Positions 33,001 through 46,863 are shown, counted from the first letter of the stretch. The stretch is 64,000 nt of DNA from Anopheles merus (GCF_017562075.2 NC_054084.1:37821499-37885498); one strand, 5' to 3'. Numbers and translations: made by a program. The notes: generated by a model not told the origin, from the letters alone.

Positions 33001-35459
33001 ATGCCTGCTAGAACTCGTTTCCAAGCCGAGTTCAACGCACCGTCGGGGATCATAAATTTTACAGTGTTTGGAGTTTATTTTTTTCTATCTTGCGCTCTTA
33101 AGCCACAGCAGACGCCACAGAGATGATGGAGCAAGATTGAAGAAATTGAAATTGAACGTGGCGCGCCCGTTCTGGACTTTTTGCCATGCAAAAAAAGGGG
33201 GCGAGCACACTGCGCTGCGATTGCTAAACTGGCAAATAATGTTGGTGTAATTAATTCGTATCATTTGTGCATTCTCGATACGGTGGATGCTTTCTCCCCG
33301 GGCTACGCGCAAGCTGCCATTAGTTGGTGCAGCATCTGGAGCAGCGTTTTAGCATCATGCTGATATTTGCAAAATGTTCTTAACAAGACAGGTATGCTAT
33401 GTTGCTACCGCCTCGTCAAACAGCAAATGTCAGTAACACTTTTCACGACAAGCATCGTGCGCTGTGCGCGATAATTAATCGTTTGATGTTTACGAAGGTT
33501 TTCTATGGGAATGTTCCTAAATATGTGTTTTAATTATGAGACATATTAAATTGGGGGTTTGCCTTCTCACGTTGTTACTGATATATAGAATTAGAACTGC
33601 TGCAAAGTTGCTAAAAAATGCTTACTTTTGTTTGTTACCGTTGAAAAGGTGCTATTTTGATTTGAATATGTGTCCGGTAAACGGTTATATCTGAGTAATT
33701 TATTCTTCCTTTGAATCTATTGCATGTCTCTCATGGCTTTTGTTTATACATTTTGAAAGAAAATTGAGAAGAAGTACATATTCCAAACATAGTACTTGTA
33801 GCATAAATTTTCTGCGAACTCCTGGTAATTTTTTTTCTCAGTTTTAGGACAAAATCAAGGGCAATCGTCGCAGGTTTGTGAGTTTTTTTTTACAGAACGG
33901 CAGATCTCGCGTATTGCGACGAAACGATCGAAGTTAGACATAGTTTCGTACTGATACATAGTCGGTTTGACAGATGGAAAGTGTCGTCAAAAATAGTCGT
34001 GGGAGACTTTTTGGGTCGTCTTGAAGCAGTGTAAGAGTGATTTCACTGTATATATAATTAATGAGTTAAGGATAAGTGCTTCATAAATTTCAATAGTGAT
34101 TCATTTGTTTTTATTGAATTACGTCATATCAAGTCCCTGGCCATACCGCTTTTTTTATTTTACATGATTGCCATTGGATTTGAATGGAAAGACCGTCAAT
34201 TCTTGTAGCATTTCTTGGCTTCTATTCGTATACATGTACAAGAGAAAAAACAACACCCAAACCCTGTTTTTTTAAGACCTTCGTTCTGTAGATCTAGGAT
34301 GATAACGACATTCGGAATCAAGTGTCCAGACCATAAAACAAGTTAAATACTAAAAATATGTAGTGTGAGTGTGAATTTGAAGATTATATATATTTTGAGG
34401 TTGTCCAGAATTTCAATCAATCAAAACGTCCGTAATTTGAAACATGAGCTCGAAACTGTCCGGAATATGAGTCAAAATATTGTTGCAATGTTATATATAT
34501 TTTGCAATATTTCGAGTTAAATTAAGGCTAATCTTTTTTTCCAATGTAGAAGGTTTGCTACAGTAAAATGAGTTATACAGAGGTTTTACTGATTAAAATT
34601 TCATTGGGAAGAAAATATTAAATGTCAAAAATGCCTTAAGTGTAGGTATATCGAAGTTCAACGAGTTCTTAAGGAATTGAAGAGCTTTTTAGAGGTGCAG
34701 CGAACAGCAAAGAGAATAATAACAATTAGCCAAACAAGCCAACGATTGGCATTTCTTTTTCAAGGGTGATAAATGTTTGTTCTGTCCATATTTGAACAAG
34801 AATAAACGATAACAACACCGCTAGATGTCCTATTGGAACAATGTGTTTACAGCATTTGGTTGTGAACTCTTCGAAATTGCATAGAAGAATGTTCGAAATC
34901 ATTTGTATCAAACCATTTGACAGGTTGATTATTCATTGGGTAAAATGATTGTTTGTCCAGTTTCAAGGATCATTAAAAGAATTTCCACATTGTTTGTGAT
35001 GATGCAAACATTTATGTTGGCGAATTTTTTGTAACAATACTTTGTCCGCTTATTGGAGCTTCACTATCCAGGATATTTGTTTTTTGTTTTGTCTACAAAC
35101 CAAACTGCTTAGTCTCTCGAAAAATAATTCAAATGGGAGATTGCATCAACTGGTGCAAGACTATACAATGTAACAACAGGCGAAACAAAGCTAGATAATC
35201 CAGCACTTGTGGAGCGGTTCGAATGGAATGGTTCTTTAACCTGTTTTGCTTCCTTTGCTATATTCCCCATCGCGCGCACCACGGCACGTCGATTCGAAGA
35301 ACTTTTTAGCTCATGACATTGATATTATCATCGCTTCGGCTGTCTTTCACATTGCTTGATGGCACATTACTGGATCTCATTTCCACTATCAGAATTGAAA
35401 AGTTTTCTATGAATAGCAAATTTTTCGCCGTTATCTTCTGCGGTCGTGAGGAAAGTCAA
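28208..35459. other. Long unique stretch, intron- or intergenic-like
   Basis: No exon meets my threshold. Points of note: AAAAG|GTGAGT at 28843 preceded by a GAGA-rich segment (28744-28790), a conceivable untranslated first exon; (AGC)n at 29989-30022; a perfect 8-bp inverted repeat GTCTTCAG/CTGAAGAC at about 31388-31409; TGAGACTTACCATTG near 32181, which reads as a donor on the minus strand. None is supported by a second signal. Confidence 0.35.
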
Positions 35460-35664
35460 GGGGGGAGGGGAGGGGGGGGGGCTAGGACGAAATAAAAAAA
35501 GACAGACGAATGTTTAAGCGAATAGAATCACGCTGAAACCAGTGCTGATTTGATTCGTTCTGATTCGAATATGTACTACGCCGTGAAGTCTGTTTGCCGG
35601 ATTCTCGTGTCTCCGATTAGGGACCACCAGTTTGGCAGGATATAAGGGGGAGGGGAGGGGAGGG
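35460..35664 (+). repeat. Two G-rich tracts with quadruplex potential
   Basis: Runs of G separated by single bases at 35460-35480 and 35646-35664 (GGGGGAGGGGAGGGGAGGG). Each contains at least four G-tracts of three or more with one-base loops. Confidence 0.8.
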
Positions 35665-38542
35665 AGCGCGGTGGATGGCCGGTAGGTTGAGCAAAAGAAA
35701 ACGGCACATCGTCGTCCTTTCTGCAATCCGGGAACTGGGCGAGATATGAGGGGTACAATGGCGGGCGGTAGGTAACACTGCCAAGATGGTAAGCCAATTT
35801 TCTATTTCCTTCGACGAAATCGTACGCCACCGCTAAAACTGTGCAAATCCGGTCGGAAAATCATAGCCTGCTAACCATCGGAAATGGTTCCGCCCCTTTC
35901 CCCGTCCTGTGGAGTTGTGAAGCGAGTTTATTCGCGTTTCACCCGCGTGTGTTTCACTTTTTGTGCCATACCCGTCGCCACCGCCACTCCCCATGCTGGG
36001 TTTATGGCGATGGTTCGATGGCAGTTTCGGTGCAAACCACACGAGGGTCATATGCTGGTTGGTACCGGTCCGCTGGAGCCGTTGATGGCAGCACCAGCAC
36101 GTCTGTCGTCCATCACGGGCAGGCTACCGGCAAACGCGAGCTGCGGCGGGATACGTTATAGCCTGAACCTGAGAAGCCTCGAGTCCCTGCCATGCCAGGA
36201 TCATCATGCAAACTCTGGGGAAATTGAATTCTTTTCGGTTTTATTCGAAAGTCCAACTCGCGGCGCCGGCTCCGGTTTGTTTCGCATGATTGAGGCTGCT
36301 TTGTGGTTTGGTGGGCGTAGGGATGGAACAAGGGTCACACGATGGAGGCGCATTAGACGGTACTTGATTGTTGGAACAAGGGACAGGACAGGCAAAGTAC
36401 CCGACCAAGGGGTGCAACAAGAGCACGATAGATACAAAAAAAAGGGGAACGGGTTTCAGCTTGAGTAATGTGTTTCAGTGCGCCCCGGGAATGGAACGAA
36501 AACATTTTGAAAACATTATTTTATTTCTGTTAACCTTCGTTGTGGCTGCTCTCGCGGGTGGGCAGAGCACCTCCACCCAACCGGTCCACTCAACTAAAAT
36601 GGTGTTATTTGGCAAACCTAGCCGCTTGGCTTTGGTGGTGGTAGTTTTAAAGCAGCTTAGCTGGAATTGTGGCATGTTGTGTTTCTCTTATTGTTGCTCT
36701 CCGCTTTGGAATTTCGCTCTGTGCTGCGTTAGTTTTCGCGTCTGTGGGTTTTTGGAGTGAAAATGAAACTGGATATCAATTTCCCCCGATTGTTGTGGTA
36801 GCGCTCACATCAACACCGAGCGAAGGTTGTTGTGTGCCGCATTACTTCTTCTAGATGCTCGAGCCGGTGGCGTATTACGGTTTATAGTATATGGAAGGAT
36901 GCCGTTGGATGCCGGTAAATGATGCAGATTTGTTCGCGTCAATCGGCACCGCTGGCAGCAACTCCTGACGTGGTCGTGGAATACGTCTCCGGCAGATGGA
37001 GTTTGTTTGGCTTTCGGCAGATGAAGGAATGATGCTGGCGAGTGACGATAATGAATGTACAGCGCGCGGTGCACATGGTAGGAATGTGCAAAATGGATTA
37101 TTTAAATTTATTTTCTTAGACATGGTTTTTGGAAACATATTATAAAGAAAGATTTTATCGTTTTGTACGTCATTAGCGGGAAAGTTTGCTATCCAAAAAG
37201 AACTTGGGAAATGGTACGAAAAATATTGATTTTGAATTCAACTTGATGTTAGTGTTGGTTCCATATTCTAATGGAAATATTACGTTATTAAATCAACAGC
37301 TCGTTTAGTACAACACTCAACATTTTTCGTGCAGGGAAAATAAGCGAAACTTCACTCAGCAAATGAAATTGCTTGCATGCAGCTGCAATCCGGGCTCCCA
37401 TCAATTTGAATTGATTGACATGTTTGCGAGAAATTAGATCGATAATGGAACTTTTAACAGGCGCAACTCCTTTTCGGTGTGTCCTTTTCCTGTGTTTTGG
37501 CATTGCACCCGAAGGCATGCAGACAAGCACCATCTGACAGGCGCCTATTTGCGTGCTTACACGCAACGTCGAGTCGTCGCAATCGGGAGTTTGCCTTGGT
37601 CGTTCGGTCGGTCGGTTGGTCGGCGTAAGTAGTGTGCTCCCCAGTGCACCATTGATCGACTGATGTCATGACAAATGTACCCCTGATTGGATGGAAGCAC
37701 TCGGAGAGTATCATTAACAGTCAGCTGGGTACTGTTTTTGATGCATGACGTGTTGGGAATAATGAATGCAATGGTACGCTACTAAAAGTACTCTATTGAC
37801 CCAGTTAAGTGTTATTCTACCTGCAAGAGGTGTGGGTAAGCAGGTGTATTTTTGTGTGTGTTAAGATTCTTGTTTTGAAAGAAAGGGGCGATTAGAATAA
37901 ACGTTTCGGAAACCAAACATCAGCGAGCATTTTACAAAATTAAAGAAAATTGAAAAACAGCTAAGCATGACTATCTATCTTTTGCTTTAACGTGGCGAGA
38001 GCAGCAAATTGCTCTTTTGCATGCGGCAATGCATTTGTGTGTGGTGGGGCATGTTTGACCAGTGGCACGGGGTAGACGACGGGTGCACTATTGGCTCATC
38101 GTTTTCGGACTGCCTGCATGATGGCTTGTTGCCTCAGCAGCAGCAGCAGCAGCAGTAGCGCCAGGATTAGAATAACGAATATTGAATATGGTGCGATGGA
38201 GGAAAAACGAAAAGACAGCAAACATGCAAGCAGCCTGGGTGCTGTCTGCTGGTTTGAATGATGGATTTGCATGTTGGGTGCAAATGATTGAGTTTTGAGT
38301 TCCTAACCGGTAATGGAACTTTTTTTTGTCTTTTCCTTGCGTCCCTCACAACTGAAGGCTACTGAAGCGTGTGTGCTCGTACTATTATAACTTATGCGTT
38401 CGTTTGTGCTGAAGAAAGGTTGTATAATACGCTTGGAAGTTACTTCACTGGTGTTGAGCAATAAATAACGCATCAGCGCGTTCTAGACGTATAAAAGCCC
38501 AATGCATACTTTGATGTTGGTATTATTTATATTATTTATCAT
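35665..38542. other. GC-richer unique sequence, no gene assigned
   Basis: Contains overlapping ORFs at 35884-36468 (plus, 194 codons) and several on the minus strand, and (AGC)n at about 38137-38157. The ORFs show no domain, no splice context and no one-strand bias. Confidence 0.35.
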
Positions 38543-38730
38543 GCATCGCCCTCGTCCGCCAACTCGCACGACTTAACTACATGCTCTTCATAGGTTCAAG
38601 CCCAATAAGGACCGAGAAAACCATACGTAAGACACTATTCTGCTATGCGCAATCTAAAAATTATTTATAGTTCGGCATATTAGCGGTACAGGCAAGACTT
38701 CATCGATCGATGCACCAAAAAAAAAAAAAA
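38543..38730 (+). mobile_element. Strongly diverged SINE200-like copy
   Basis: GTCCGCCAACTCGCACGACT, box B AGGTTCAAGCCC, CCATACGTAAGACACTATTC and GTACAGGCAAGACTTC are all recognisable. The tail has become a run of about 15 A. The least conserved full-length copy here. Confidence 0.75.
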
Positions 38731-41700
38731 AATTATCGGGCTAATATGAATAACGTTTGTTCGTATAATTTGTTTATGAATAAAAAATCAACGTCTATCT
38801 TTAAGTTTCATTTATGACCTTTGATTATTTAAATCAAACATTTAGTTCTGATTATATTTTATTTATGTTCTCATTTCATATTTTTAAGATTATTACAAAC
38901 TTCTTGTTGACACCAGACAACAGGATTATTTGTTTCCCCCGTATTCGTACACTAAACGTGAGCTATTGAAGTATGTTTTAAGTAAGGTAATTTAATTCTT
39001 GGGATTAAAACGCCAGTCATTTGGATCGGGGATAAGGGAAAGAATGGCTACAGATTGTAACCTTTGCCACGATCGTTAATATTCATACTATTAGGATTAT
39101 ACATTTCCTTAGATTACTCTAAAACGTAGATAGAGTAATTTATTGAATTTATGTAATTTAATTATGAAACATTGTTTTATTAATAGTGTGTGTTTTCAAA
39201 ATAGTGTGATTATTATAATGAAGATAACTCGAAATTATAATAATAATTTTAATTACACTCGCAAAAGTATTAATAATAAGAAGCTTCCACGATAATACTG
39301 CCATTAAGCAATGAATGTCGCGAGTTCTTTATGTTGCATGATAAATATTGCTGTGTATCGCTTCTATTCATGCACTTAATCGGACTAATAGCGTTAATGA
39401 CTCGCCACCATTCACCGATCATGACTCAAGCAAAGTGAACGGATGGTGAATTATGGTATTGACAGTGAATAGAGCATTTAAATAGGCGCGATAAACCGGA
39501 TAGTTAAGAAGTAATTTGTGCTTCATCATTCGATCGATTAAGCTCGATTTAATCGGTTAAATGTTTCGTGAAGATTCCTATCCATCACCAACAGAGGAAG
39601 TGAAGTGTGTTACCAGCGGTGTCACATGATTAGAATTTTTATAACAATTTATGACGCGTTAACCGTTGTATCAAAGATCAAATTTACTTCTTAATCTCTT
39701 TGGCCGCTATACTCGGGTATTTCATTTATTTTGTTGGGAACGTTATACTTTTTCATATAAAAATTTCAATATCTTTCGGCAAATCGAAAATTTCAAAAAT
39801 GGTACAAAGGAACTGACATTTATTTTATTTACTTGGGAGAAATGGATATCACAAAAAATGTGTTCACTTTATTTGCAACGGGAGGCCTGGTTGCTGATGC
39901 ATTGATAGTACCTTATACCCATTCATTTTTAGGCAAGTTTTATCAAAATAATCATTTTTCATTGTTTTATATCATTTCATATTTAATGTTATCAAAAACT
40001 GTATGATTGAAAAGTATCATAAATGGATGAATAAATTTCAAAAAGGTAATTTTTGAAAAATACTTTTTATGTCACACTTACTTTTTACATGTACTATTCA
40101 AGATAATAAAATTTTGTAAGGATACGTGAAAAAAATAGTAGCCATATTTTTTTATTTTAACAGTAAGTTCAGTTTAAAAATGAAAATCACTCCTAGGTAT
40201 TCGGTCTCGTAGTGGAAGGTTCAAGGTCCTTACTGCGAGTATAGTCTATTTTGCTGTGTGTCAATTGTTGCTTAATGACTTAGAAAATGTTTTTGTATAG
40301 TGACAACATTCATGGAATAAAAAAAATACGGCATGAAACATTCGCATAACTTGTAAGCATCGAGAAATTAACAGCTCGTTTTGCAAATGGTCCAATTAAT
40401 CTTGCCTTTGTGCAGCGAAATGCAGCGTGCGCACGTTACACATTGTTGTGACTAACGAACCAACTCAGCGCAGTACAATTAGGCAACACAGTGTGTCGTC
40501 TTTATGTTGCCTGCGCTTGCACTAACGCACTATAAATCAATCACGAGAACATTGTGCTTCGGGCGGCTTTTACCTAGTCGGAAGTGCTAATCAAGAAGGT
40601 AATGATAAGCATTCCAATACATCAGGCCTGCGGTGCCTGTTGTCATGGCTCTTAGCGTGCCCCGTTTGTTAAGGGGTCGTGCACATAGCGCGTGCTGTGT
40701 GCGAAATTTCCCATTACACGAACATTAACTGGTGTTCGCACCGTGGTCATCCATCCCGGAGCCGTGTTGTCAATGTGCCGAACAAAAAGTCAAATGTTTG
40801 TTTACCGATGCGTAATTACATAATTGTCACCTTGCTGCTGCCCTCACTGCATCGATGCAGTAGTATACGCACCCATACATTCACTACTGAAGCATTTGCA
40901 TGGATGCTTGCTGCCGTTCATTGTGTCGGGTTAGATATTATCGGCAATGGGGGATGGGTGTTTCACGAATGTACGGTTGCGTTATCATGCATGCGTGTGT
41001 GTGTGTGGGTGTGTTATGGCATGCACAGTGGAAGGAGCGGGGTATGGAAAATGATGCTTTCTGCGGAAAATCACACCTATCACACGGTGCTTTGCCGCCG
41101 CTTCGAATGCGCCGAGGTGGAAAGATGCGATCACAAATGAAAGTGCATCGGTGGGTTGTATAACAATTAAAATCACATTCGTGTACGGTTCAGTACATAG
41201 TGTTTACCTGTGAACAAGCTTCCAGGCTGGAAGATCAGGACCAACTAGAGCGGACGGCTAGTCTGGTGGGCGTGAGAGAGTTACAACAAGGAGCGGACGT
41301 CGGTGGAGGTGTTTGAAAAATAGTTACGCATGGGACTGGATGTGCGTGTACGGGGCTTTTGGCATTAGTGATTCTATTTCATCGCGTGCTGTCTAGAACT
41401 GCTGTACTGTTGTCCACTTGTGCGTTATGTTATGCGTAGCGTAATTATGTATGAAGCGTTAACGAGTGCATGATTGATGGCAGGCGGCTGGCGACCGGAG
41501 GTTTGTCCAATAGCTACGCACTGCGAGCATCCTCTTGGTGCAAAGTGTGTTATTTATTGAATGAATTATTAAATGGTTTATTGCGAATGTGTGGTACGGT
41601 CGTTGAACTTACATTCTTCTGAAACGGTTTTGTGTAGCATGAGTATGTCATTTGCCATTACAGCAACAATGGTTCTGTTTGGTGTAAGTGGGAAATTAAT

Positions 41701-41914
41701 TTCAAGTGGCAGCTTTGCTATAAGTTGATCGCAAAGAGACTTAAATGGCAAAAAAAAAACTATGAAATACAGTTTTGAGTAAAAGTTTCAATAATGAGTT
41801 TTTCGGCAATTTGAAAAAGAACAATTAAATAATGAAAACGAAAATGAAATGTATTTCGAAATGATAAGATTCGAACAAGTTGTACAAGTGCCATGCTATT
41901 AAAAAGGGGTTTTT
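38731..41914. other. Unique sequence, AT-rich then mixed
   Basis: 38731-40200 is very AT-rich with no feature. 40440-41700 is of mixed composition, with (GT)n at about 40996-41008. The ORF at 40679-41140 has no supporting context. Confidence 0.4.
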
Positions 41915-42541
41915 TAGTGTTGGGTTTCATGAATCTTTCGTTGAAATTCATTCGTATGAATCTTCAGTGTGAGTGATTCGAATCTCGAGTTGTATCTTCA
42001 AAGATTCATGACTCTCTAAAGATTCACAAATCTTCAAAGATTCAGGAATTTTAAAAGATTCGTGAATCTTTAAATATTCAGGAATCTCGAAAGATTCATG
42101 AATCTTCTATCTCAATCTCTTCAATAAATCTATTTAAATTCACGTCTTTCCTGGGTTTTATAAATCTGTAGAGATGTATGATTTTGAAAATATTTAAACA
42201 CCTAAAACATACTCGCTTGAACTGTCTCCCCGTAGCAAAACAAACTATCCGGCTATGTGGTATCGCTAAGTAGCCTCGAAAGACTATATAGGCTGACATG
42301 ACCATGTAGAATAAAAAAAGAATAATAATAATAAAAAGCTCAAGCTCTATGAAAGTTTAGAGTATTATGAATCCCTTGAGATTTATGAATCTTTCGAGGC
42401 ATGAGAATCTTTTGAGATTCACAAATCATTCGAAATTCACGAATCTTTAGAGATTCATGAATCTTAGCAATCGAGATTCAGATTAATTGAATCATTTGAA
42501 AGATTCTTTCAGATTCATTAATCGGAAAAAACCCAACACTA
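41915..42541. mobile_element. Second hAT-like nonautonomous element, palindrome-rich
   Basis: Bounded by TAGTGTTGGGTTT (41915) and its inverse AAACCCAACACTA (ending 42541). The interior, on both sides of a SINE insertion, consists of some twenty units of AAAGATTCATGAATCTTT, each itself palindromic. The terminus is close to that of the element at 19284 (TAGTGATGGGT). The 8-bp flanks GGGTTTTT and GTTTGTTT match at only five positions, so the target duplication is unproven. No coding capacity. Confidence 0.7.
42235..42336 (+). mobile_element. SINE fragment nested in the hAT-like element
   Basis: AACTATCCGGCTATGTGGTA, then AAGTAGCCTCGAAAG and ATATAGGCTGACATGACC, ending in an AATAATAATA tail. It matches the body of the second SINE family and interrupts the GATTC/GAATC array, so it inserted after the array formed. 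Confidence 0.6.
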
Positions 42542-45500
42542 GTTTGTTTTGGAAAGGGTGGCAAAAAAGTATCTTAATTTGCATACTTTCAGGCGTTAAG
42601 CAAGGCTGGATGAGACTGGAAGTTAGGCTGGAGGCTGGAGATTTATGCATGCCAGACAATTTATCATAAAAAAGCCTCTTTAACTGCGATTTAATGAAAT
42701 TATAAATTATGTCATTATGCGCCAAAAACCCACTAGTCTTATATAAAATGATTTGTATAAATTGTACAAAGTTATATATAAATTATAAACAGTTTTTATA
42801 AATAATAAAGCGGATAGATACAAAGATATGCATATCATTAAAAATAGGGGTTGTTATGTATATATTAAAAACTGTAGTTTTGTCTCTACATGTCGCAAAA
42901 CCGTTCACAAAATATTTTAATGAAAAAAACTGCTGCAGTGTTGCGCAAAAGCTGAACTTCTGCTGTGCAAATAGTTCTAGGTTAAATAGTGACAGTCGCC
43001 CTCAATGGGAGGCTAACCAAGGTCACGTGTGTTGATCTGATGTGAAGGATAGCTCTATCACGACCATATACGACCGTCGCTTGGTCCGGCAAATCGCAAA
43101 TCGCAAAAAAGCATAGATATGTGTCTGACCCCCTCCATCGGCGCATGCAACCAGCACCAAAACGCAATCGAAGTGCAAAGTGACATGAAAAGAAAAACGT
43201 GTACTGCAAAACTGGTGCGTGCTGCTCGGAACGGGTTAGTGCTGGCTTGCATCGATAACCCGCAGGCCGCCGTGCGATGCGTTTGTCCCATGATGGCGCA
43301 TGGCTGTGCGTTATGCGGCTTAATCTTGTTAGCGCGTACTAACATTTACTTTCCGCTTCAGTATGTACGCGCTGCTCGGAAGCCATCGAGTATATTTGAC
43401 CGTTTGCCATCGTTGATTCGTTGTGATCTATCAACGGCATCTTGCGGAGGACCGGCCGGTCTTTTGCGCCGTGGACGTCGCACAGTTGCAACGGCAGTTT
43501 CGGTTGCAGTTTTCCCGCTTTGATCGTGCGATGCCAGGCCGGTCGGTGGCCCTGATTGACGAAGGTGCGGCATATTCCTTTGCATCGACTGCAGTCGTCT
43601 CCGTGCCCTTATTTAGTGATAGTTTGTTAGATGGCTGGGGCTGTGTTTGTCGATACACTCACACACACACATGGCTGCTGGTGACCGTTTTCCGAACGCA
43701 ACGGAAAGGGCATTTGTGTTAATCTAATCGGATTATTTAAGCTTGCTGGATGGATGTGGATGTGTGCGATTGGTTCTGCTTATTTCCAGAGCAAACGTTG
43801 CACACGATCCAACACGACGCTCTCCGGTATGCAAATGAACCTGCTGAGTGAAAATTGTGTTACGAATAAAATGAACGTTTAAACCGACGTGTTTACGAAT
43901 TGATTGACTGCAAAGATGTGATTGACTGTACAGGACAGGAGGATTGACGGGGAGGCCGACGGTTTTTTTTTGTGCTAGCGTCGCAAATGTGAAGAAATAA
44001 TCATACCACATGCAAGCATTGCGTGTAAGAGTAAATCCTTCACCTTCTAACAGAGATGCCATTTTCGCACATTTGCCGTGCAACAATTTGTGGTGGGCAA
44101 ATTGCCAAGGGACAACCCAAATTGTTTGAATTTATCTCTGTCAACATGTGCAGGAGCGCGCAAAAGAGTTTACCTCCTTAACGCCTGGTACATTTAAACT
44201 TCTTCTTAATAATCGGATCTTTTGGCACTGGCTGTCAAATGTGTTTGCTTGCATGTGTTTGCTGGCTGGCTGGACACTGGCCGACACACAATGTTTGTAT
44301 TGCGGCTGCCAAATGTATTTTCACAAAAGAAAATGAAAAAAAAACATCCAAACACAAACACCATCTGTACCGTAGGGGAGCTGTCAGGCGTTTTGCACGC
44401 ATTTACAGATTCCAAGTTCACACATTGCGGGAATAATTTGTCAACCGTTAGCTACTAGCGGGCGGCTGCTTTCTATGTGTTTGCCCTGTCTGCGCGATAC
44501 GTCGCATAAAAAAGGCATTAATCATAATCAAAAAAAGGAAGGAGACTAATTTCGTTGGTTGCGCTTTTGTCAGGTTATTTTACCTTGGGTGATTTTTTTG
44601 GTGTAAAATGCGGATAAAGTTGGGGAAATTTAAATGAGGGAATAAATTGATAGGAAAAATGGATGGGTGCTCGGGGTGTGTACCTGTTAGAGCTACTCCG
44701 TACCGTGTCACATCGAGTATGTTTTACAATGTTTTGATATACGGTTTTGTTAGGCTGTGAAGTTAATGAAATGTATTCATTCGTGACTGTGTTAGCTTCA
44801 CCATTTCATTTCCATATTCATTTCCAAAGAAGCATTTTGGTAAAGAGAATAAGTAAAATGCTTATTTATACGTGTGTTCAAAACTTATCTTTTATTTAAC
44901 AGAGCACAATAGTTTAAGTTTTCCTATTTCATATTGGTTAATAATTTTACTTGCAGTTTTTTTGTAAAATGAATGAGTTTATTATTATTAATTAAATTGT
45001 CGATGTAAAACAAATATCGTTTATCCCTTGTTCTTCTATCCACATTCTCCATTTGGTTACATTTACCTTTCGCATTTCGAATTAACGAACGAAAAAGAAA
45101 TGCGATTTCAGCTGAACCAACATCACCCAGACGGTCGCGATATGAAAAATTGACCTCAAAACTTAACCCTGTGTCCTGTTAGCACACAGACGACGGGTGC
45201 ACACATTGTACGGAAACTCTGTACCAGCAAGCAGAAAGAAAAACTTTCGCTGATGAATATGTTAGTCGGAAAAGTGACTCCTTTCGCCAATTGGCCCCAA
45301 CGACAGCCGGACCGAGCCGAGACTGGCCTGACGGTGACTTCCTTGCCAGTGGGAGATCATCAGACCACGGGAACGATTCTTTACTGATTACGCAAATACC
45401 GGTAGGCAAATATTGTACGCACGGCAGGAATATGAACTTACCAATAAAGATGTTTATCGTGCTGTGCACGAAGGCAGTCAGAAGGACAGCGTTTTACTTC

Positions 45501-45691
45501 CGATTTTGGGCTTTCCTGGTCGACTGAAGGTTTGCTATCGTTTGAGGGAGACAATTCTTTGTTGTTGTTTCCTGTGCAGTTGTTACATGGGCGGAGGCGG
45601 GACGGCTTCGTGAGCTTTTTCGGGGCCAGGTCGGTTGATCAGGCCAATCTGATGTCTGGTCAAATTAGATTGTTAGACGTTTTATCTACAG
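42542..45691. other. Unique sequence
   Basis: An open plus-strand frame at 43119-43523 (134 codons from ATG) overlaps equally open antisense frames and shows no domain. Otherwise nothing is supported. Confidence 0.35.
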
Positions 45692-45904
45692 CGTGATTGT
45701 GTTTGGCGTTTGCCGCAAGGTTTGATTGGTCGGTCGGCGTTGGTTTTTGTGGCTTTAGTAGGGTTTGTTGCTGTGCTATACCCGGTGGAAAATAGTGTGT
45801 GCTGGCTTTATCTTATCGCGCATCAGTTATTTCCCACCAATGGTAACGTACGATTTGCTAGAGGTGTAGATAGGTTAATTGGGACGAAGAAGTTATGGCT
45901 TCCA
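45692..45904 (+). CDS. Possible internal exon, 71 codons, phase 0-0
   Basis: Acceptor GTTTTATCTACAG ends at 45691 and a donor CCA|GTAAGT follows at 45905. Between them one frame is fully open for exactly 71 codons, phase 0 on both sides, matching the phase left by the exon at 14897-15091 and that needed at 46883. The translation is hydrophobic in the middle (SALVFVALVGFVAVLYPVEN, then VCWLYLIAHQLFP). The DNA is T/G-rich, which alone produces such frames. Weak candidate. Confidence 0.2.
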
Positions 45905-46863
45905 GTAAGTAGGAAGTTTTGTTGTACGACGTGAAGTGATATTCAAATTGAATATATGCTTTAATTAGTAATTGCCTTATGAATATTCGTTTTAAATGTA
46001 TCAAAACGTTTCGTACTATTATGTTTCGTATTAATTATATTTTTTACTATAATCATTTTGTTTTAACATTAAGTTAAAACATATCCCCTGTTTTTGGTTT
46101 AAACAATTACACATGTCATAAGAATAAAAAAACCAGAAGTGTTTTTGAGTGCCCAAATTCCTTATAAATTGTACGAACGTACAATACTGGAACCCGAACA
46201 TGATTTCCTCGAGTAAAATAGATTATCAATGAAATGAAAACATATGTCCCTCTCTTTGGTGCTTCTTGCTCATGACGGGAAACGCGAATATAATTAAGCA
46301 AAATTGCTTCCTTGCACCTTATCAACAACCGCCTGTGAGATGAGAGTGGTGTGTGTTGGTGAAATCCCTTCCATGTTCATAAATTAACTGCGCATTCCGT
46401 ATGGTTCAGTGCGAAAGCGACAAACGAGGAATGTTTCCCGTTTGCCCGTGCCGTAGTCGATATTTAAACTGGGTTACCGAATTCTTGTACGACGCTTTGA
46501 CTACTAAAAGCAGATCGCTTCTGCCAAAGCCAATTATTTCCAGCACGCCCTGGAACGTGTTTCCGAAATTGAGCACGGTTATTTTGCTCTACCGGCGGTT
46601 TTGTATGCACTTTAACCGGGCGCGAAGCTGGGAAAGCTAATGAATTTCAACGAAGGTGTTAGAATCTTTGAAAGACATCCGTATCTAATGCAATAGTTGG
46701 TTTGCGGGGAGCATTCAAAGAACTTCAGGGTTTCGAATGTATTGAATTTTAAGCATTCGTGAGGATCTAATAGTTTTAGTACATTGTTCTACATGTAGAT
46801 GCTTTAACTACAGAGTTTTCTATTATACGTTTACTGCCTCCAAATACATCAAAATTATATTTT

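Noticed and set aside
34568..34598. CAGTAAAA...TTTTACTG, 31-bp inverted pair resembling pogo termini
   Set aside because: Too short for an element and without TA-flanked ends or internal sequence; probably chance or a minimal relict.
35884..36468. 194-codon ATG-initiated ORF
   Set aside because: The longest such frame from an ATG apart from repeats, but about one of this length is expected by chance in 64 kb with local GC enrichment. Antisense frames overlap, and no domain or splice context is visible.
40195..40265. GGTTCAAGGTCC as a SINE box B
   Set aside because: No shared body or tail with the other SINEs and only a partial box match.
43119..43523. 134-codon plus-strand ORF
   Set aside because: Two or three other frames are open over the same GC-richer interval; no domain, signal or splice evidence.
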